Positions 43,614 to 55,288 of a stretch of 64,000 nucleotides of DNA are shown here, one piece after another. Source of the DNA: Primulina eburnea. Lineage: Eukaryota; Streptophyta; Magnoliopsida; Lamiales; Gesneriaceae. The first letter of the stretch is position 1. Each line of letters starts with the position of its first letter. The notes under the pieces were generated by a model, which was given only the letters and a program-made list of their open reading frames with translations, ran no database searches and was not told the origin of the DNA. The DNA is taken from positions 31,078,311 to 31,142,310 of the forward strand of contig NC_133105.1 of the NCBI RefSeq assembly GCF_022965805.1, given 5' to 3'. Both the position numbers and the translations under genes were made by a program.

Positions 43614-45782
43614 TGTTAGAGTAGGTGCCCGTCGAGCCAAGTGTTGGCTGAGTGTTCACAATGAAACTCTATGTATAAGCAATCTTTATTTTAGTAATAT
43701 TTGAAATTATTATTTTGGCACATCTTTATCTGTATACCCATGCTAGTTGCATAGATAAAGCCCTTGAATATACAAATAGTAGAAAGAATATGAGATGCTC
43801 ATATGATGAGTATCATGAAACTCATATTTGTAATACTGTATATTCTAAACGGTTCCTAGTCGATTCAGCCGCCACTAAGAAGGATATAGGCCGCTAGAGT
43901 TCGAGACTAGTATCTGCGATGTGAGTACCATGTTTCATTGGTAGGGGACATTGTGATGTCCGAACATGCAGATAGGTGCTCCTTGTAGAGTGCACTGAAC
44001 AACCCTCCATTAAAGGACTTTCCAAGTAGGTTCTCACTTATCGAGCTGGAAATGTCCTAGTTTATGGTTGTACAGAATTAGTCCTTATGACCCGGGACAA
44101 CATTGAGACTCTATGTGCTAGTATTTCACTTTGACTTGTTTACCGACTCTGATGGGGTCATCAGGTGGCAAGGTTGGGTGTTATGTCGAAACATATAGGA
44201 GTCGATGCATTGTAGTCGGGGATTCACCGCTTACCTTCGGGTATGGATATCCTATGTGTTATCATGTGTATGTAGGTTGAAATCTCTGGCCAGAGTATGG
44301 TGGTAATTATGAAAGGGTTTCATAGATTACACCATCGATGCAACTACGACATGACACATAGTATCGATTCATTGACAACTCTCGATAAACCAATGGTTGT
44401 CGAATCGATCGGGATATATGAGTTGAAGGGACCGTACTGTACGCTAACCATAATTGAATGGTTCTTGCAGGCACTATCATTTGATACCTAGGGAATCATG
44501 TAAGCGATGCTGCTAGGCGTTTAACATGATTGGTTGGGTACTATCAGACTTGAGTTCTGACGTTCTTATTATCAAGGAGTTGATAAATAAGAATGGAGCA
44601 ATTGGGGTATGCTCATATAAGGACATGTTTAGTCCGAATCACATGGAGATGTGAACCCACGGCTAGTTGTATCAATGAACCATTGAGAGCCACACAAGTA
44701 CTAGCTTTCTAGATCCCGTTGAGAAGTAAAAATAGTTCAATGTGTTGAACGGCTTATAAAGGAGTTTATAAGCGTAAGGAAAATTAGAAGTATGATTTCT
44801 ATAAAGGAGAAAAATAGTTCAATGTGTTGAACGACTTATAAATGAGTTTATAAGTATAAAGAAAAATTGAAGTGTGACTTCTATGAGAGAAATGTAACTT
44901 TTAATTTAAGGAAGTGTTCCTAAATTAAAATTGGCCAAGTGAATAATGTAATTGAAAATTGTGATTTTCATAAACATTATTATGGACTAAATTAAATTAA
45001 TTCAAGTGTTGAATTAATTAAACACTAGTGGACCTAGTAGAGTCCAAATAATTAAATTAATTCAAGTGTTGAATTAATTAAATAATATTGAGTTTTGAAG
45101 AGCTCAATTAAAATAATTATTTAACTAGTGGGACTTGGGTAAATTCAAGTAATGTTTAATTAGTCTCAAATATGTTTGAGATAATTAAAATTTAGTCCAA
45201 GGTTTTAATTTGATTAAAAACCATATAATATGCATGCATGGGAGGTGAAAGGTTGGGAGACTACTTTTTGTGTTTTCAAGGCATGGCATGCAACTTTTTG
45301 GAACAACTTTTCCCACAACCAAAAAAATGTCTCTCCTTCTCTCCTAGCATGAATAGTGGCCGAGTTACTATTCACATTTTTAGTCTCCAAGTTTTTCTCT
45401 CAATTTTCTTCTTCAATTGTTGAGGAAAGAAATCACTTCTCTTTGAAAAATCTTCTTATTTTTCTAGTGCAAAATAAGAAGGGTTCTAGCTAGTTAGTGG
45501 TGGGCTTGATTGGAAGAAAGGAGTCCAAAAGAAAGGTGAAGCTTGTAGATTGTCTACCTTCAAGAGCTAAGGTGTTTACACCTTAGTTGGAGCCACAATC
45601 AATCTTTGAGATTGATAGGTAATTTTCTCAACACCCTATGCTTCAAAGTTGAGATTTTTGTATATGCTACACTAGTACACACAATATATGAGAGGTGGCC
45701 GAAATTTTTGCTAGAAAATATGATTTTCGAAAATTTTGTAGCTTCCGTTGTGAATTTCGGTCACCTAAATCGATTCCTTTCA
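43614..45782 (+). repeat. 3' LTR of copia E
   Basis: 2,169 bp, TGTTAGAGTAGGTGCCCG ... CGATTCCTTTCA, followed by aaaat. The length equals that of the central LTR, with scattered substitutions, so the two are old relative to E1. Confidence 0.92.
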
Positions 45783-46262
45783 AAAATGTGGGTCAAAAAT
45801 TTGCTTTTAATACTAATTCAAATGTATAACTAAAGCATATCATATCTATAACTGAAATAAACAACATAATGTACATACATGTCTGTCTAGTACCACCATA
45901 CACCAGTGTTTACATACCAACTACAACATAAGTGATACAAGTCTAGTAGGAAACACTACAAATCTTCAACGCCCGAGATCTCCACGCTATCATCAATCTC
46001 TCATCTAGCTCGAGACCCAGATCCTGCCCCACCTGTTGCCATGCACACATACAGACACGACAACAGCCGGATAACTCCGGTGAGAACATATCCCAGTATA
46101 AAACATGGATGCATGCAATGTCATAAATCATGTACAAAAGCATAGCATATATCAATTAACATGAATGCAAATCTAAACATGTCGAAGAATACAAATCTGT
46201 ATTCAACATTTAAATCTTGACTCGACTCATTTCTAATCTAGGGATCCCGGTGTGAATAAGAC
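45783..46262 (-). mobile_element. Gypsy LTR G2 (alpha family), left piece
   Basis: It starts at aaaatgtgggtcaaaaattt, which corresponds to about base 50 of the LTR at 60457, and contains the conserved block (46033-46066). It is cut at gtgaataagac by element E1. The first ~55 bases of the LTR lie on the far side of copia E. Confidence 0.88.
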
Positions 46263-46479
46263 TGTAAGGTCCGAGATTATAGAAATGATATTATTTTAAT
46301 CCGAGATTATTTAATTTACAAATTTTGGAATGATGAATTAAATTCCACAATTTTTGTAATTAATTAGGATTGAAATGGAAATAAAAAGAGTTTTGAGGAC
46401 CAAATTGCAAATAGTGAAGAATTCAGGGGCTAAAGTGCAATTAGCACTTGAGTGGACACTAGTCACACCATGCAATGAT

Positions 46480-46489
46480 ATATATATAC
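46480..46489 (+). promoter_or_regulatory. Candidate TATA box of E1
   Basis: tatatatata about 220 bases into the LTR. The identical run is in the 3' LTR near 52254-52263. Confidence 0.4.
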
Positions 46490-47362
46490 TTTACAAATTT
46501 ATTTCATTCTCCAGAAGCAAAAATCGAGATTTCCATATAAAAGTTCTCAAATTCTTGTCGAAGTCTAGAAACTCGATTGTGCAAAATCCGTCTGTCTGAT
46601 TTTGAATCCGACTTCGGTACTGTGTTCATATCAACGCAGGCTACAACTGGACGTAAGTTTTGCTACGTTTTGACATGCTTTGAAATTATGCTATTGTCAG
46701 AATTGAATGGAATTCTTATATGATGTTCTTGATATGTTAGACATCGTAGAATCGAAATCAGATTGAGAAACAGACTGATTATGAAATTGTTATGATTTTT
46801 CAGATTATATTAATTGAAATTGAATAGATTTTGATTATAGACTGATTACAAATTGTATCGAATATGGGTTACGATTTGTAATTAATATCTGGTGATATGG
46901 TATTGACGGGAATACTGAGATTGTACCGTTATGCCGCTGATTTGAGTTAATTCAGATTAATCAGATTCAGAGTTGAATTGAGAATAAAATATTGATATTA
47001 TGATTCTTGATATATCGTTTCAGATTTACAGAGACAGTCTTGAATTCAGAACTTCGATTGCTTTAGACCGAGACTATAAACGAAAGGTATAAGTCAATGT
47101 GGTATTGGGAGATCGACTTGAGTCGGATTAGACTTGAGTTTCCCTAAATCACATACTTTACTTTATTGCATTGATATTTGCATTGATTTGACTGAGGTAC
47201 TTATTCTCTGGAATTAGAGATAGCAGGTATCAGAGGAGTTATCTTGTGACAGAAGTTCCTGATAGTGGTGGAATCGGCACGGGAACATTGCACGATGTCT
47301 CAAGATAATGATATTAGCGATAGAGCTACAGTCCATGACGGATAGGTCAGGACACCAGATGT

Positions 47363-47494
47363 TTGGTTATATCGAGTAATAGGAATTGGAATTCTTCTAT
47401 TACGGAATTCGATATAGGAACACCATATTTGGTTATATCGAGTAATAGGAACGGAGTTCCTTCTATTACGGAATTCGATATAGGAATACCACAT
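47363..47494. repeat. 66-bp direct repeat, two copies, in E1 5' LTR
   Basis: tggttatatcgagtaatagg begins at about 47363 and 47429. Each unit contains ctattacggaattcgatata, so a unit can also pair with itself (tatatcga...tcgatata). The 3' LTR has the same pair near 53138-53270. It occupies the slot that holds other minisatellites in G1b and G3. Confidence 0.88.
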
Positions 47495-47693
47495 TTGGAA
47501 ACGGGGATCCCTAGACTAGGATTGAGTCTAGTCTAAGACGTAGAGTCACGTATATGTTTGATAGTTTTAGGATTGATTATGTTTCAGATTTTGATACATA
47601 TATCTGTTATCTGATTACATGCTTTATATTTGTTCATATGATGGCATGTTTCGTTGATTTATACTGGGATTTATTCTCACCGGAGTTATCCGG

Positions 47694-47727
47694 CTGTTGT
47701 CTTGTCTGTATGTGTACATGACAACAG
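47694..47727 (+). other. Conserved LTR stem-loop (E1 5' LTR)
   Basis: A CTGTTGTC/GACAACAG stem of 8 bp with an 18-base loop. The second copy is in the 3' LTR at 53469-53502. Confidence 0.7.
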
Positions 47728-48019
47728 GTGGGACAGGATCAGGGTCCAGAAGATGAGGAGAGATCGTGATAGAGTGGAGACTTCGGACTTGGATGTATAT
47801 AGGGTTTTGACACTTGATATTTAGATGTTGAACCTTAGTTTTACTGATTTGTAGACAATACAGGACTTGTACTTTATTTTATACTGAGTTGTATATTAGT
47901 TGATTTCACTACGTTCCGCATTTAAAAATAAAAATAAAAATTAGACCCTGTTTTATAATTGATTAATTAGTCCCAACGATGATTAAGAACTTGATTAGCG
48001 TCCGGGTCCCCACAACAGG

Positions 48020-48031
48020 TGGTATCAGAGC
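48020..48031 (+). promoter_or_regulatory. PBS of E1
   Basis: TGGTATCAGAGC, 5 bases after the LTR end. Confidence 0.95.
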
Positions 48032-48364
48032 GATAGATCCTTTAGGCTGAGATAGTCAAAGCTGATAGATCCTTTAGACTGAGATAGAAGAGAATGAGCG
48101 GGGTAGATTGAATTTTCTTTCCTTGCATGTGATTGCTAGCATGAGAATTATTTCAATGTTGACTTACATTGTGTGTGCTAGCATGATTTATTGCTTTCCC
48201 TATTACATGTTGTTTGTTATCTGAGTTGATTACATCATGTAATTACCAAGACTGAATCAGAACCGAGTCTGAATCAGAGGTATATGATCAGAGGAGGGCT
48301 GAGACAGATTAGATAGATTGGGTATTGATTTGTTTGATATTCAGATATACCGCCTCGGAGAATT

Positions 48365-49235
48365 CCAGAAAGGGGTAGTACTTCGACTGAACAGACAGAT
48401 GCATCAGAAACTCAGATAGAAGCTAAGATGAGAGAATTTCAGTTATTACAGCCGCCGATTCTGAGTAGTACCGAGACATCTGAAGATTGTCAGAATTGGT
48501 TTGATGATATAGAAATTTTGTTTGATTTACTCGATTGTACAGATGAACAGAGAGTTAAATTGGTATTTCACCAGTTACGAGGGGCTGCCAGAAGTTGGTG
48601 GATTACAATCAAAGGAGTATTAGCACAACGTGGTACTGTGATCACGTGGGAAGTTTTCAAAATTGAATGCTATCTAATATTTTTTTTTCTGTTTCCTACC
48701 GGGAGGACAAAAGAGCAGAATTTGAGAATTTGAGCCAAGGGCAACTGAATATTGAAGGATATGTGGCTAAATTCTCTACTCTACTGCGTTTTGCTCCTCA
48801 TTTAGCTGGAAATGATGAAGCTGTAGCGGATCAATTCATCAGAGGATTGAACTCAGAGATAGTTGCATTGATGAACATACAGCGACCTCACCATTTTGCT
48901 GATGTCTTGAGTAGAGCGAAGAGAGCGGAGGCGAGTTTGATTAGACAATTAAAAAGGTTGTGTGTGAAGCAACCCTAGACACAGCAATCCCCTCTTCGAG
49001 TTGATCGTGGCAACACGAGTGGGAAGCAAGATCTGCTGAAAGCTCAAAAAAGCCATTCAAGGAGTTAGGGAGTGGTTCCTCTAGTTCTAGTGATTCTAGT
49101 TCGAGTTACACTGGAGTGTACTGCAGAACTTGCGGAGGAAGACATCCCACAGGACATTGCCAAGGAGTGCTTGGTCGTTGCAATATCTGTAAACAACCAG
49201 GGGCATTTTGCTAAGGTTTGTCCATAGAGAGGTCC
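48365..49235 (+). pseudogene. gag: Gag of E1, frameshifted
   Basis: The frame opens with an IPPRRIPERGSTSTEQTDAS-like stretch (no clear ATG until 48428). The gag domain follows: FQLLQPPILSSTETSEDCQN, WFDDIEILFDLLDCTDEQRV, HQLRGAARSWWITIKGVLAQ. A shift near 48675 (a T-run) moves to the frame from 48667: SVSYREDKRAEFENLSQGQL, NIEGYVAKFSTLLRFAPHLA, VADQFIRGLNSEIVALMNIQ. A stop at 48976 precedes a degraded linker. A knuckle remnant with CRTCGGRHPTGHC and CNICKQPG lies near 49120-49205. It is homologous to the gag of T2, so E1 belongs to the same broad gypsy group. Confidence 0.85.
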
Positions 49236-52025
49236 CCGAAGATCTTAGAGGGCTGGACCATTTGGATATGTGATTGAGGAACAGACCCAGGGCACACTTG
49301 ATGACATAGTGACAGGTACTGATCTTTTATGATTATGTTGCATATGTATTGATATATACTAATGCATTTCTTAAGATTATCCTGGAATGAGTTGCATGGA
49401 GATATGCATTATCTGTTGGGTCTGTATTGCTGTAGTATTAATCTTGGTACCTTCTGGGGAAAGAAAGATTGATCTCAGAGATTTCTGTGATATATTGTAT
49501 ACTACAGTAAGATGAGAATGAGAATCGAGACAGAGTATGGTGTACTTGTATTGTCTGATTTGACTGCATTACTGATATTGGTGATATAATGATCAAGTAC
49601 AGAAAGACAGAAATATTGTAGAATCTGTTCCAGACATGGTAAGATTCAGATTAGAGATAGCTAATGAGTAGAGATTTTGCAATATGGATTCTAGATTTAG
49701 AATTCCTTTGATATTGTCGTATATGACTCGATTGTTACAGAAAGGAACAGATGGTATCCTTATGTACTCAGTAGATGTACTGAAATCGAGCTTAACATTG
49801 GCAGATTTGCCAGTGATATACGATGTTGGCAGATGTTTGCCTAAATAAGATTTTAGATTTGCTTTATATCAGAAAGATAGATTTCAGAATTGAATTCAGA
49901 TCAGATACTGATTGTTGTTTTAGAATTCAGTACAGAATCATATTGTATGTACAAAATGATACAGAATAAATTGAAAGATCAGTAGAAGAGTACTGACCAG
50001 GAGTTACATCTGATTTAGTGTTTCTCTTTGGCACGTGTCAGTATCTTCAGAGATGTTCTGATAATTCTATGCTTGTTATATCTATGAGATTTTGATATAA
50101 TTGCAGCATTTGATTGATCGAATCGACTATTGGAAGACTGTATTGATTATTCTGAGAATAAGGATTATTGTATACAGAAATTATTCAGATATGAATCCTG
50201 CTTGAAACAGATTGTATTCAGAATATGCGATACCTGCAGTTAGTATACCGATTGATTCTGATACAGTTGAGATTGTGATCAGTGACTGATAAGATACTGA
50301 TATCAGAAAGATCAGAAATTTCAGAAATGTCAGAATTGTCAGAAATGTATTTTGTCTGATTTGACAGATTATTTTATTCGACTGTTGCTTTATATCTGCT
50401 GAATATTGTTATTGTTCTAAATCAGTATTTGAGACATCTTATATTGTTTTGGGAGCATATTTTATTTGCAGATGGGATATAACAGTTGATTAGAATGACA
50501 TGAAGATGTTTACCAGAAATCATTGTATTATGAGTTCACTGAACTCACTAGATCTGTATAGGATATTGATATTTCGTCTCTGATGTAATATTACTGTGTT
50601 TTGAATCCGTATATGCTGCAGATTATTGTGAACCAGTGAGAGTATATACAGTTCCAACCGAATCAGAGTTATATTCGAGAGTTACAGCAGTTCAGAATGT
50701 GATCAGAATGTAACAGATATGTGATTGTGTATTTTGTATGAGACTGATTATCTTGTGATGTCAGATGTGTCAGAATTGTACAGCAAAGCTTGATATAGAT
50801 AGTCAGAGCCGAATACCAGGTAGGTATATTTTCTTTCATTTATGTTATTAACTGATTTGTTTGTATCAAATAGTTCGAATCTGAAATCACAGATAGGGTC
50901 AAAAATGTACCGTAGTGGATTCAGTTTTCAATTTGATGATTGAGAATGTATGGTATTCGAACAGATAGAGTTGATATAGACAGATTAGATCAACTATGAC
51001 AGAATTTGTATGGAAATGTTGACAAAAATTGTATTGATAGGTCTGAATTGCTAACAGAAAAGACAGAAAGATAGAAATCAGAAGATTTATTACAGAAATT
51101 GTATAGTTCTGACGAGAAATGGGGAGTATAATTCGATGAATTTCATAATGAGATTACTTCAATACTTTCCAGATATGATATGATATGATTATGATTGACA
51201 GATTGTTCAATCTATATCTATTAGTTTGTACCAGATAACGTACAAACATGACCAACTGACACAGATCAATGTCAGAAAAGTGGTCAGAAAGATCAAAATG
51301 CCACAGTAGATTATATCAGATTGTGACTTTTGATGGATTTGGTACTTGTAATAGGGTATATCATGAGCTTCCTCTTAGATTGTTTTACAGATTGACAGAC
51401 AGTCAGAATGTACTAGCCAGATATCGGAAGATTTTGGTACTGCTTTGTGCTGGATATTAACACTATACAGCTTTAGTGCTGGATGTTAGCACTAGATTTT
51501 ATGAATTATTGTCACTGTATGAATTCCTGTATGACAATAATTATTAAGACAGTTCAGAATGGACAGATTTAAGAAACCAACGTCGGATGATGACGATTGG
51601 TATTTGAAGCTGAAGACAGTATATGTCCTTGATTGAGATAAACAGATTTGATAATAGCTGATGGTCCTGATATGTGATGAGCGGTAGATTGGTTTATACG
51701 GACGTTGTATAGCCAGTAATACGAGATTGATTCTGTCAGAAGGATTGGAGAAGTATTATGACATTGTACTTAGTGAATTCTTATTCCAGATTGGAATCAG
51801 AATCAGTAGAAGTAAGAGAATTCAGAATGAAGATTATCCTGTTGTTGAAAACACAGTAAGATTGTCAGTAGGTCAATGAGAATATTTGAAAGACAGAATC
51901 TGATATGAGATTGAAATTTCAGAATTGATTCATTGAGATAAGTTTTCTGATTTACCTCTTGTATACGTTTCGTGTGGATATCTGACCTGATTACCTTTGA
52001 TTTCGAGGACGAAATCGTATCTTAG
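49236..52025 (+). other. E1 internal region with only traces of pol
   Basis: Traces of a protease-like order are visible in shifting frames near 49310-49370 and 49740-49900 (LLQKGTDGILMYSVDVLKSS, LTLADLPVIYD). After that no RT, RNase H or integrase motif can be read. The sequence is dominated by short words such as cagaat, cagaaa and gatcag, and stops occur in all frames. Confidence 0.65.
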
Positions 52026-52036
52026 AGGGGGAGAAT
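51999..52036 (+). promoter_or_regulatory. Palindrome and polypurine tract of E1
   Basis: GATTTCGAGGACGAAATC (51999-52016), then agagggggaga to 52036, directly before the 3' LTR at 52038. These cis-elements are intact although pol is not. Confidence 0.82.
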
Positions 52037-52037
52037 T

Positions 52038-53790
52038 GTAAGGTCCGAGATTATAGAAATGATATTATTTTAATCCGAGATTATTTAATTTACAAATTTT
52101 GGAATGATGAATTAAATTCCACGATTTTTGTAATTAATTAGGATTGAAATGGAAATAAAAAGAGTTTTGAGGACCAAATTGCAAATAGTGAAGAATTCAG
52201 GGGCTAAAGTGCAATTAGCACTTGAGTGGACACTTGTCACACCATGCAATGATATATATATACTTTACAAATTTCTTTCATTCTCCAGAAGCAAAAATCG
52301 AGATTTCCATATAAAAGTTCTCAAATTCTTGTCGAAGCCTAGAAACTCGATTGTGCAAAATCCGTCCGTCTGATTTTGAATCCGACTTCGGTACTGTGTT
52401 CATATCAACGCAGGCTACAACTGGACGTAAGTTTTGCTACGTTTTGACATGCTTTGAAATTATTCTATTGTCAGAATTGAATGGAATTCTTATATGATGT
52501 TCTTGATATGTTAGACATCGTAGAATCGAAATCAGATTGAAAAACAGACTGATTATGAAATTGTTATGATTTTTCAGATTATATTAATTGAAATTGAATA
52601 GATTTTGATTATAGACTGATTACAAATTGTATCGAATATGGGTTACGATTTGTAATTAATATCTGGTGGTATGGTATTGACGGGAATACTGAGATTGTAC
52701 CGTTATGCCGCTGATTTGAGTTAATTCAGATTAATCAGATTCAGAGTTGAATTGAGAATAAAATATTGATATTATGATTCTTGATATATCGTTTCAGATT
52801 TACAGAGACAGTCTTGAATTCAGAACTTCGATTGCTTTAGACCGAGACTATAAACGAAAGGTATAAGTCAATGTGGTATTGGGAGATCGACTTGAGTCGG
52901 ATTAGACTTGAGTTTCCCTAAATCACATACTTTACTTTATTGCATTGATATTTGCATTGATTTGACTGAGGTACTTATTCTCTGGAATTAGAGATAGCAG
53001 GTAGTCAGATGAGTTATCTTGTGACAGAAGTTCCTGATAGTGGTGGAATCGCCACTGGAACATTGGACGATGTCTCAAGATAATGATATTAGCGATAGAG
53101 CTACAGTCCATGACGGATAGGTCAGGACACCAGATGTTTGGTTATATCGAGTAATAGGAATTGGAATTCTTCTATTACGGAATTCGATATAGGAACACCA
53201 TATTTGGTTATATCGAGTAATAGGAACGGAGTTCCTTCTATTACGGAATTCGATATAGGAATACCACATTTGGAAACCGGGATCCCTAGACTAGGATTGA
53301 GTCTAGTCTAAGACGTAGAGTCACGTATATGTTTGATAGTTTTATGATTGATTATGTTTCAGATTTTGATACATATATCTGTTATCTGATTACATGCTTT
53401 ATATTTGTTCATATGATGGCATGTTTCGTTGATTTATACTGGGATTTATTCTCACCTGAGTTATCCGGCTGTTGTCTTGTCTGTATGTGTACATGACAAC
53501 AGGTGGGACAGGATCAGGGTCCAGAAGATGAGGAGAGATCGTGATAGAGTGGAGACTTCGGACTTGGATGTATATAGGGTTTTGACACTTGATATTTAGA
53601 TGTTGAACCTTAGTTTTACTGATTTGTAGACGATACAGGACTTGTACTTTATTTTATACTGAGTTGTATATTAGTTGATTTCACTACGTTCCGCATTTTA
53701 AAAAAAAAAATAAAAATTAGACCCTGTTTTATAATTGATTAATTAGTCCCAACGATGATTAAGAACTTGATTAGCGTCCGGGTCCCCACA
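52038..53790 (+). repeat. 3' LTR of E1
   Basis: 1,753 bp, nearly identical to the 5' LTR. Seen differences include acgatttttg for acaatttttg, aagcctag for aagtctag, and a longer A-run near 53700. Confidence 0.95.
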
Positions 53791-53795
53791 AAGAC

Positions 53796-55081
53796 GGTCT
53801 GTCACCTACCCAACCACTCGGGGCGACGGTACGTCTTATTCCTAGACTTCGGTCAACTCTGTATCGAGGGTCTACACATAGAGCAAATCTACTCCTATGC
53901 GTCGATACACTGAAACTTCTAGTTTTGGCCAGTCTGCCAATATCTCCTATCTCAGGACTCGAATATAAATCAATAAACAAGGCATTACATAATGAAATGT
54001 AATAACAATCTAGTATGTGATTTAGGGAAACTCGTATCAAATCTGAATCGAGTTGTGCAATCCCGTGACCACATGAATTATACCTTTCGTGTCGCACTGT
54101 CTGTCGAGATCTCGAATCAAATGTCAAACCTGTCACTTCAAATCTGAAATGGCAATGTAACAATGCACTCTATCAAAACATAACTCATATCAAAATCTTG
54201 CACAAGTCAATACTTAATCATATTCCGTCTCGATAACAATCGACGGCATAACGGCGTAATTCTTCGATACCAATAACTCCATTTCAACATATAACAATAT
54301 CAAAATCTCATCAACATCACAATATCAATGACATAATCCTCTTCAACTCTGAAAATCGATATATCCTTCACAAATACATGCTGAAAATCGAAACAATAGC
54401 ATACTGTGTCCAAAAATCACTCTGACAACGAATATACGATGCTCTATATATCAAGAACAGCATATTCGCAACAAAATCATGATTTCCCCAACATCTACAA
54501 TCTAAATCATACTGAAAATGGAATATACTTACATCCTTAGATAGCTCTTGGTGTAAGGAACAATAATTTCAACTTGGAATTAAAATCGGAACACAAAATC
54601 ATTCAAAAGCACAAGTTGAAAATCAAAAGAACATGAAGCTTTCTCCCAAACATTTCCTCGGCTCTCAGGTTCTGAAATGAAAGAGGAAGGAGACACATAT
54701 CTATATTTCATGCTCAAGCACAAGTGTTATTATTTTTCAAATGACACGCACGACCGCGGGTGCGGTACACTAGTAGCGCGGGTGCGCTGTGCCCACGGCA
54801 CATCTTGCATTTTCCGAAATTCTTAGACCGCGGGTGCAGGTCCCTGCATGACCGCGGGTGCGGTCTCATCACTGCGGGTGCGGTCCTGTTAGCACCGCGG
54901 GTGCGGTGTGGCTTCGCACAAATTCACCAATTTCTTCTCAATGTACCGCGGGTGCTGTATCTCTAACACCGCGGGTGCGGTGTGGCTTCGGCCCAAACCT
55001 CACAATTTCAATTTAAATGTCATGCATTCTCCAACTTGTGAATCTCACATCCATAACAGCTGATAATTCTCGAGCCTTACA
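53796..55081 (-). mobile_element. Gypsy LTR G2, right piece
   Basis: It resumes ggtctgtcacctacccaacc after the aagac duplication, exactly as the uninterrupted LTR G4 reads near 60992. It ends tctcgagccttaca at 55081 and is followed by tcatc inside a copia RNase H. It contains the GC motif array at about 54751-54985. A 130-codon frame on the minus strand (53771-54163) crosses the E1 border and is not a gene. Confidence 0.9.
54751..54985. repeat. GC motif array in G2
   Basis: About eight ACCGCGGGTGCGGT-like motifs, some decayed (gcgcgggtgcgc, actgcgggtgcgg), upstream of a TATA-like ctatattt near 54703 in the minus-strand reading. Confidence 0.82.
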
Positions 55082-55274
55082 TCATCAGAAGTTCAAACAT
55101 GTATTGAAAAAGTACCACATCCTCGGAGAGATTGTGGAAAGTAGAGAAGTGTCTTTTGACATAGTCGGCTTCGCAGATAATGTTGTTGATCCACTAGCTA
55201 AGCCTTTACCTGGACCATTATTCGTCAAGCATCGCGAATCAATGGTTTTAAAGCATATGGGTAGTTGGCTCTAG
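55082..55274 (+). pseudogene. pol: RNase H tail of copia F
   Basis: [40 protein letters not shown] and PLPGPLFVKHRESMVLKHMG correspond to the last ~60 residues of the copia A and E RNase H region. It ends at the usual SWL-stop. The 5' part is removed by LTR G2 within the SHQKSK segment. Confidence 0.88.
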
Positions 55275-55276
55275 TG

Positions 55277-55288
55277 CAAGTGGGAGAT
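55277..55288 (+). promoter_or_regulatory. Polypurine tract of copia F
   Basis: caagtgggagat before TGTTAGAG. Confidence 0.72.

Larger units (their letters stand above)
33453..45782 (+). mobile_element. Recombinant copia E: pol-LTR-PBS-gag-pol-LTR
   Basis: One LTR (34454-36622) has a pol end and polypurine tract on its left and a PBS plus gag on its right. A second LTR of the same length (43614-45782) closes the element. The right border is followed by aaaat, which fits the host LTR G2 (aaaatgtgggtc). The left border is not in the window: the left pol piece begins where copia D enters. Unequal recombination between LTRs of two related copies would give this order. Confidence 0.85.
46263..48014 (+). 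repeat. 5' LTR of E1
   Basis: It runs TGTAAGGTCCGAGATTATAG ... GTCCGGGTCCCCACA. It contains a TATA-like run (46480-46489), a two-copy 66-bp repeat (47363-47494) and the conserved stem-loop (47694-47727). It lacks the GC motif arrays of its relatives. Confidence 0.95.
46263..53790 (+). mobile_element. Young gypsy element E1, apparently non-autonomous
   Basis: Borders TGTAAGGTCC ... GGGTCCCCACA, 7,528 bp, with a perfect target duplication aagac (46258-46262 and 53791-53795). It has two LTRs of 1,752 and 1,753 bp, a PBS, a gag region and a polypurine tract. By eye the LTRs differ at only about 18 positions (about 99% identical), so this is the most recent large insertion here. The 3-kb region after gag has no readable RT, RNase H or integrase. 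Confidence 0.93.

Noticed and set aside
51269..51460. A 63-codon frame in E1 as a novel protein.
   Set aside because: No ATG context, no domain, and it lies among stops in all frames in a decayed interior.
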